From contig NZ_PXZM01000041.1 of the NCBI RefSeq assembly GCF_003013395.1, forward strand, positions 1-64,000: a stretch of 64,000 nucleotides of DNA. Reading direction: 5' to 3'. Under the pieces are notes generated by a model. That model saw only the letters and a list, made by a program, of their open reading frames with translations, searched no databases and was not told the origin of the DNA. Position numbers and translations under genes: made by a program. Origin of the DNA: Brevibacillus fortis. GTDB lineage: Bacteria > Bacillota > Bacilli > Brevibacillales > Brevibacillaceae. Within the stretch, counting starts at the first letter, position 1, and every line of letters begins with the position of its first letter. Shown here piece after piece: positions 60,414 to 64,000 of the stretch.

Positions 60414-60465
60414 TGGGAGCATTTGGTTTCACTTCACAATTTACATAAAGAAAAGGGGATTACAG

Positions 60466-61485
60466 ATGTTTAAGACAAACAAGACAAATTCCGTTATGAA
60501 AGGACTAGGACTCGGTATCATGACAGCTGCCATGCTTTTGGTTTCGGCATGCGGCTCCACTACGCCAACACCGGCTCCAGCCCAAACAGAACAAACGGCT
60601 GCACCAGCAGTAGAGAGCAAGCCTGTAACACTCGTTAATAATGGCATCGAAATGACCTATCCAAAAGCACCCGAGCGTGCAGTGACATTGAACCAACACG
60701 TCACCGAAATCATGCTGGCATTGGGCCTTGCTGATAAAATGGTCGGAACCGCTTACCTAGACGATCAAATCCTTCCAGAGTTAAAAGCGGATTACGACAA
60801 AGTTCCGGTACTTTCTGACAAGTATCCAACCAAAGAAGTGCTGTTGGCAGCGAACCCAGACTTCGTGTACGCCGGATGGAAAAGCGGATTCGGTGAAAAG
60901 GGCGTAGGATCGATGCAGGATTTGGAAAAGGTCGGCATCAAATCGTATCTACAAACGTCATCTAGCATGCCTGGCCCGACAATCGACGATGTATTTGCGG
61001 ACATTACGAACATTGGACGCATTTTCCGTGTGGAAGACAAAGCCAACGATTTGATCAACAAAATGAAGAATGAAATGGATCAAACGATTAGTAAAATAGG
61101 GAAAGTGGAAAAGCCGCTCAAGGTGTTCGTGTACGACAATGGGGAAGACAAGCCTTTCACAGCAGCAAACAATTACATGACGTCCTTAATCAAAACAGCG
61201 GGTGGCAAAAATATTTTTGACGACATTCAAAAGGGTTGGGCAGAAGTTAGCTGGGAAGAAGTATTGAGTCGCAATCCAGACGTTATTATTATCGTAGACT
61301 ACGGTGACAGAACAGTTGATCAAAAACGCAATTATCTTTTGAACAAAAAGGAATTAGCAGATATACCGGCTATTAAAAATCAACACCTGATCGTATTGCC
61401 ATTGTCTGCTGCTTCTGAGGGCGTTCGAGCACCGATTGCGCTGAAAATTTTGGCGGAAGGTCTCTATCCGGAGAACTTCAAATAA
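60466..61485 (+). CDS. btuF: Cobalamin-type ABC substrate-binding lipoprotein (BtuF-like)
   Basis: A 339-residue lipoprotein with the lipobox ITAAMLLVSAC-like segment (modified Cys about residue 27). It has the helical-backbone binding fold of class III proteins (PERAVTLNQHVTEIMLALGLADKMVGTAYLD at the start, then NPDFVYAGWKSGFGEKG). The family includes BtuF, FhuD and heme binders. The cobalamin riboswitch upstream points to B12 or a cobinamide. GAAAAGGGG precedes the ATG at 60466. Confidence 0.85.
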   Translation: MFKTNKTNSVMKGLGLGIMTAAMLLVSACGSTTPTPAPAQTEQTAAPAVESKPVTLVNNGIEMTYPKAPERAVTLNQHVTEIMLALGLADKMVGTAYLDDQILPELKADYDKVPVLSDKYPTKEVLLAANPDFVYAGWKSGFGEKGVGSMQDLEKVGIKSYLQTSSSMPGPTIDDVFADITNIGRIFRVEDKANDLINKMKNEMDQTISKIGKVEKPLKVFVYDNGEDKPFTAANNYMTSLIKTAGGKNIFDDIQKGWAEVSWEEVLSRNPDVIIIVDYGDRTVDQKRNYLLNKKELADIPAIKNQHLIVLPLSAASEGVRAPIALKILAEGLYPENFK

Positions 61486-61509
61486 AGTACGCCCCTTTTA
61501 AGGGAGGGA

Positions 61510-62568
61510 ATGGCACTGCAGCAGATCAAATTACCCTATATCATTATTACGTTACTGGTCGGGCTCTTTCTTTCGATTACGTTTGCAATTACATTGGGAT
61601 CGGTTGAGATCAAACCGACCACCGTATGGAAAATTGCTTTGTCCAAAATCCCGATGTTCACCCAATGGATTGAGGTAGACTGGTCCAAAGGCGAGCAGAC
61701 TATCATTTGGGATATTCGCTTTCCGCGTGTGCTCTTGGGAGCGATTGTAGGTGCAGGTCTATCTGTCGTGGGAGTAGCGATCCAATCCTTGGTACGCAAC
61801 TCCCTGGCGGACCCGTACGTGTTAGGTGTTTCTTCAGGTGCTTCGGTTGGAGCTACCTCGGTCATTATATTCGGCGCATTTAGTATGTACGGGCAGTACG
61901 CGCTATCCTTTGGTGCTTTTACGGGCTCGCTTGTGTCGATTATTCTCATTTTTACGCTATCCCGTATCGGTGGGCAAAATTCAACAGTACGGCTGCTTAT
62001 GGCTGGAATTGCCATATCTGCGATCTTGTCGGCCATCACCAGTCTCCTTGTTTTTTCGGCGCCGAATGAACACGGGATTGGTACCGTCCTGTTCTGGTTA
62101 AGTGGCAGTCTGGCTGGCGGTAAATGGGAGTATCTGACCATTCCTTCGTTGATTGTGGTTATTTGTCTGATTGTATTAATGGCCCAGTATCGTTCGCTAA
62201 ATGCGATGCTGATGGGCGAGGAATCAGCAGGGACACTGGGGGTAAATACAGTGCAGTTCCGCAAGTTTCTCCTCGTGATCACGGCCTTGCTTACGGGAGT
62301 AATCGTTTCTATCGCGGGATCAATCGGTTTTGTCGGATTAATGATGCCCCATATTGTCCGTGTGATGGTCGGGTCAGATCACCGACGTGTTCTGCCTGTC
62401 AGCGCTTTGTTTGGCGCGATATTTCTCATCTGGGTTGATGTAGTCGCCAGGCTCGCATTTGCACCGGAAGAGCTGCCGATTGGTATTTTGACAGCGCTGT
62501 GTGGAGGGCCTTTCTTTATCTGGCTGATGCTGCGGAGTTCTTATTCCTTTGGAGGTAGCGGACGATGA
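61510..62568 (+). CDS. btuC: Cobalamin-type ABC permease (BtuC/FecCD family)
   Basis: A 352-residue FecCD-type permease with about ten membrane helices. It has RFPRVLLGAIVGAGLSVVGVAIQSLVRN and LADPYVLGVSSGASVGA, the conserved gate region, and the ATPase-contact region GSIGFVGLMMPHIVRVMVG. It transports the ligand captured by the upstream lipoprotein. GGGAGGG is close to the ATG. It overlaps the ATPase gene by four bases. Confidence 0.9.
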   Translation: MALQQIKLPYIIITLLVGLFLSITFAITLGSVEIKPTTVWKIALSKIPMFTQWIEVDWSKGEQTIIWDIRFPRVLLGAIVGAGLSVVGVAIQSLVRNSLADPYVLGVSSGASVGATSVIIFGAFSMYGQYALSFGAFTGSLVSIILIFTLSRIGGQNSTVRLLMAGIAISAILSAITSLLVFSAPNEHGIGTVLFWLSGSLAGGKWEYLTIPSLIVVICLIVLMAQYRSLNAMLMGEESAGTLGVNTVQFRKFLLVITALLTGVIVSIAGSIGFVGLMMPHIVRVMVGSDHRRVLPVSALFGAIFLIWVDVVARLAFAPEELPIGILTALCGGPFFIWLMLRSSYSFGGSGR

Positions 62569-63377
62569 ATTTACTGGTTGAGAATATATCGGTCGAGCTG
62601 GAAAAAAAGGGAATCCTGCGCAACGTTAGTCTGGAGGTGCGCTCCGGTGAGTTTGTGGGGCTGATCGGGCCGAATGGCAGTGGGAAGTCCACATTGTTAA
62701 AAAGCATTTATCGCGTACTGAAGCCACGCTCGGGATGGATTTCGCTCGATGGTGACGATGTATACAAGCTAACCTCGCGTCAAAACGCTCAGCGAATGGC
62801 GGCAGTTCGGCAGGAGTCCTCGGTTGAATTCGATTTTTCTGTCACGGAGATCGTGAATATGGGACGTGCTCCACATAAACGGCTATTTCAGTCTGATAAC
62901 GCAGAAGACTTTCGGATTTGTGAAGAAGCACTACAACGGGTAGGGATGCATACATACGCCGATCGCAGCTTTTTCAGCTTATCAGGCGGGGAGAAGCAGC
63001 GAGTGCTGATTGCCAGAGCATTGGTGCAGCAAGCCCAGTTTCTTGTCCTGGATGAACCGACGAATCATTTGGATGTTCGATACCAGTTGCAGGTCATGGA
63101 TCTGGTCAAAACGTTGGGGATTACGGTCCTGTCCTCGTTGCATGATCTCAATATCGCTGCGATGTACTGTGATCGTCTGTACGTGATCGGTGAGGGGGAA
63201 ATCGTTACGTCAGGGACTCCCGAAGAAGTCTTGACACCCAATCTGATTCGGGATGTTTTCGGCGTAGAGACAGAAGTGACGACCCATCCTATTACAGGAA
63301 AAAAACATGTGTATTTCTACTCGGAAGCAAGCCGTGTGAAGCCATCTATCCAGAAGATAATGAGTGGGACCAACTGA
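62565..63377 (+). CDS. btuD: Cobalamin-type ABC ATPase (BtuD-like)
   Basis: A 270-residue ATPase, with Walker A GPNGSGKSTLLKSI (about 36-49), signature LSGGEKQRVLIARALV and Walker B FLVLDEPTNHLD, and the family's His in SSLHDLNIAAMY. It energises the importer. Its ATG overlaps the btuC stop (ATGA), giving coupled translation. The operon ends with it. Confidence 0.9.
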   Translation: MNLLVENISVELEKKGILRNVSLEVRSGEFVGLIGPNGSGKSTLLKSIYRVLKPRSGWISLDGDDVYKLTSRQNAQRMAAVRQESSVEFDFSVTEIVNMGRAPHKRLFQSDNAEDFRICEEALQRVGMHTYADRSFFSLSGGEKQRVLIARALVQQAQFLVLDEPTNHLDVRYQLQVMDLVKTLGITVLSSLHDLNIAAMYCDRLYVIGEGEIVTSGTPEEVLTPNLIRDVFGVETEVTTHPITGKKHVYFYSEASRVKPSIQKIMSGTN

Positions 63378-63437
63378 TAGTGGCGATGCTGAGTTTCTTT
63401 GATTTTTATAAAGGGGATGCCTAGTGGGGGTGTTGAC

Positions 63438-63481
63438 AAAAAGGGTTAGGGAACCAATGCCCTAACCCTTTTGCCGTTTTT
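63438..63481. terminator. Hairpin between btuD and the IS-like transposase gene
   Basis: AAAAGGGTTAGGG (from 63439) / CCCTAACCCTTTT (to 63472) with an eight-base loop and T-rich flanks on both strands. It can end the btu operon and the transposase transcript. It may also lie inside the end of the insertion element. Confidence 0.75.
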
Positions 63482-63523
63482 TCACTTATACGCTGTTGGA
63501 TTGTTTTGTTCCGTAACCTGTGA

Positions 63524-64000
63524 TTAGTTCGCTTTTATCATTCGTTTAATGTTAATTGCCATTGCTGAAAAGAGGCAGTGTTCGGATACATTTCGAATGC
63601 CTCTTTTGTATGTTTCTTTTAAGTTATGCTGCCTTTTCATTGTACCGAAGGTACCCTCGCACCATATTCTTCGTTGCCTTTGGATAACACTGTACTCTTG
63701 GCTTTGCTTCCTTGCTTGGTTGCGTTCTTTAGCCTCTTGGAATAATGGTCTTTCTATTGTTTTGCGAGATGCGGTTTGCCCAAAACATTGTTGGCGTAAC
63801 TCACAAGACTTACAGTCCTTTGTTTGGGCAGCATAAATTTTGCTATAACTTTGTTTCCAACTGTGCCACTTAACATGAGTAAATTGAAGTGCCTTGCCAT
63901 TCGAGCAATAATAGGCATCGTTCATTTCATCAAATGTAAATCGTACTGACCTTTCGGTCTGATCAATACCACCTTTTATCGGAGAGATATAACCGGTTAT
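63524..64000 (-). mobile_element. IS1182-family transposase, C-terminal part (cut by window edge)
   Basis: The minus-strand frame is open from the edge at 64000 to the stop at 63524. It carries features of the IS1182-type (DDE_6) transposase C-terminus: a Cys cluster of the form CKSCELRQQCFG, then QRRIWCEGTFGTMKRQHNL (the catalytic Glu region) and SAMAINIKRMIKAN. Codons before the first in-window ATG (ITGYISPIKGGIDQTERS) continue the frame, so the protein starts beyond the edge. The element's end is probably near 63430 in GGGGGTGTTGACAAAAAGGG, but this needs the other end to confirm. Confidence 0.85.

Overview
The window looks like a chromosomal segment of a spore-forming, naturally competence-equipped Bacillota, most likely the genus Brevibacillus (Paenibacillaceae). 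The reasons are endospore genes (gpr, spoIIP, yqxA), late-competence genes (comER, comEA, comEC), a CarD-type regulator, AGGAGG-type ribosome binding sites, frequent GTG/TTG starts, and a Bacillus-like yqeG-yqeH-aroE-yhbY-nadD-yqeK-rsfS-yqeM block next to leuS. The genus is inferred from gene content; no 16S gene is present. No phage, CRISPR array, tRNA or rRNA was found. The only mobile DNA is the end of an IS1182-type element cut by the right edge.

Region 1 (1-31 kb) is a patchwork of short operons. It holds a secreted discoidin-like protein, a DUF2935 protein, a broken His/Arg-rich mini-gene with its own terminator (2133-2318), and two YdcZ half-transporters around a Crp/Fnr regulator. CarD follows, then a divergent CapA-like / truncated-MurF-like pair and a Pro/Gly-rich putative spore protein. 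A copper and cytochrome oxidase assembly operon (ctaG, sco, FixH/YtkA-like lipoprotein) is followed by a thiol-disulfide pair (thioredoxin-like, BdbC). After these come a PrpE-like phosphatase, a Tyr-rich cupin, a sirtuin, an ABC-F ATPase (YfmR/Uup type), an L,D-transpeptidase, a DUF4931 GalT-like protein, GNAT enzymes, a CvfC-like NifU_N/HEAT protein, a phytoene-desaturase-like flavoprotein, and a class A beta-lactamase-like protein without a signal peptide. An orphan OppA-like binding protein is coupled to a C26 peptidase, then peroxiredoxin and DNA polymerase IV. The region ends with a TetR - MFS exporter - BltD-like acetyltransferase operon that carries two copies of one candidate operator.

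Region 2 (31.6-52 kb) is the conserved housekeeping core. Its order is yqeG, yqeH, aroE, yhbY, nadD, yqeK, rsfS, yqeM, T-box leader, leuS, comER and comEA (reverse), asnB (reverse), comEC, an ECF sigma/anti-sigma pair, holA, rpsT (reverse), gpr, spoIIP, yqxA. Compared with the Bacillus subtilis order, comEB is missing, comEA is reversed and separated from comEC by asnB, the sigma operon sits between comEC and holA, and lepA does not follow yqxA.

Region 3 (52-64 kb) is transport. A complete Dpp/Opp-type peptide importer (two ATPases, binding protein, two permeases) is followed by an alpha/beta hydrolase and an M24 Xaa-Pro peptidase. Next is a cobalamin riboswitch with its own terminator controlling a BtuF-BtuC-BtuD-type importer. 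The IS1182-like transposase lies immediately beyond it.

Most of the window is ordinary chromosomal sequence. I found no strong case for a wholly new system. The best leads are the interrupted His/Arg-rich mini-gene, the TetR-controlled Blt/BltD-like operon with paired operators, the ECF sigma operon with a recognisable self-type promoter and a wall-spanning-looking anti-sigma tail, the CapA / N-truncated MurF-like divergent pair, and the orphan peptide-binding protein with a gamma-glutamyl hydrolase. All functions are read from sequence motifs and remembered family features; no database search was run.
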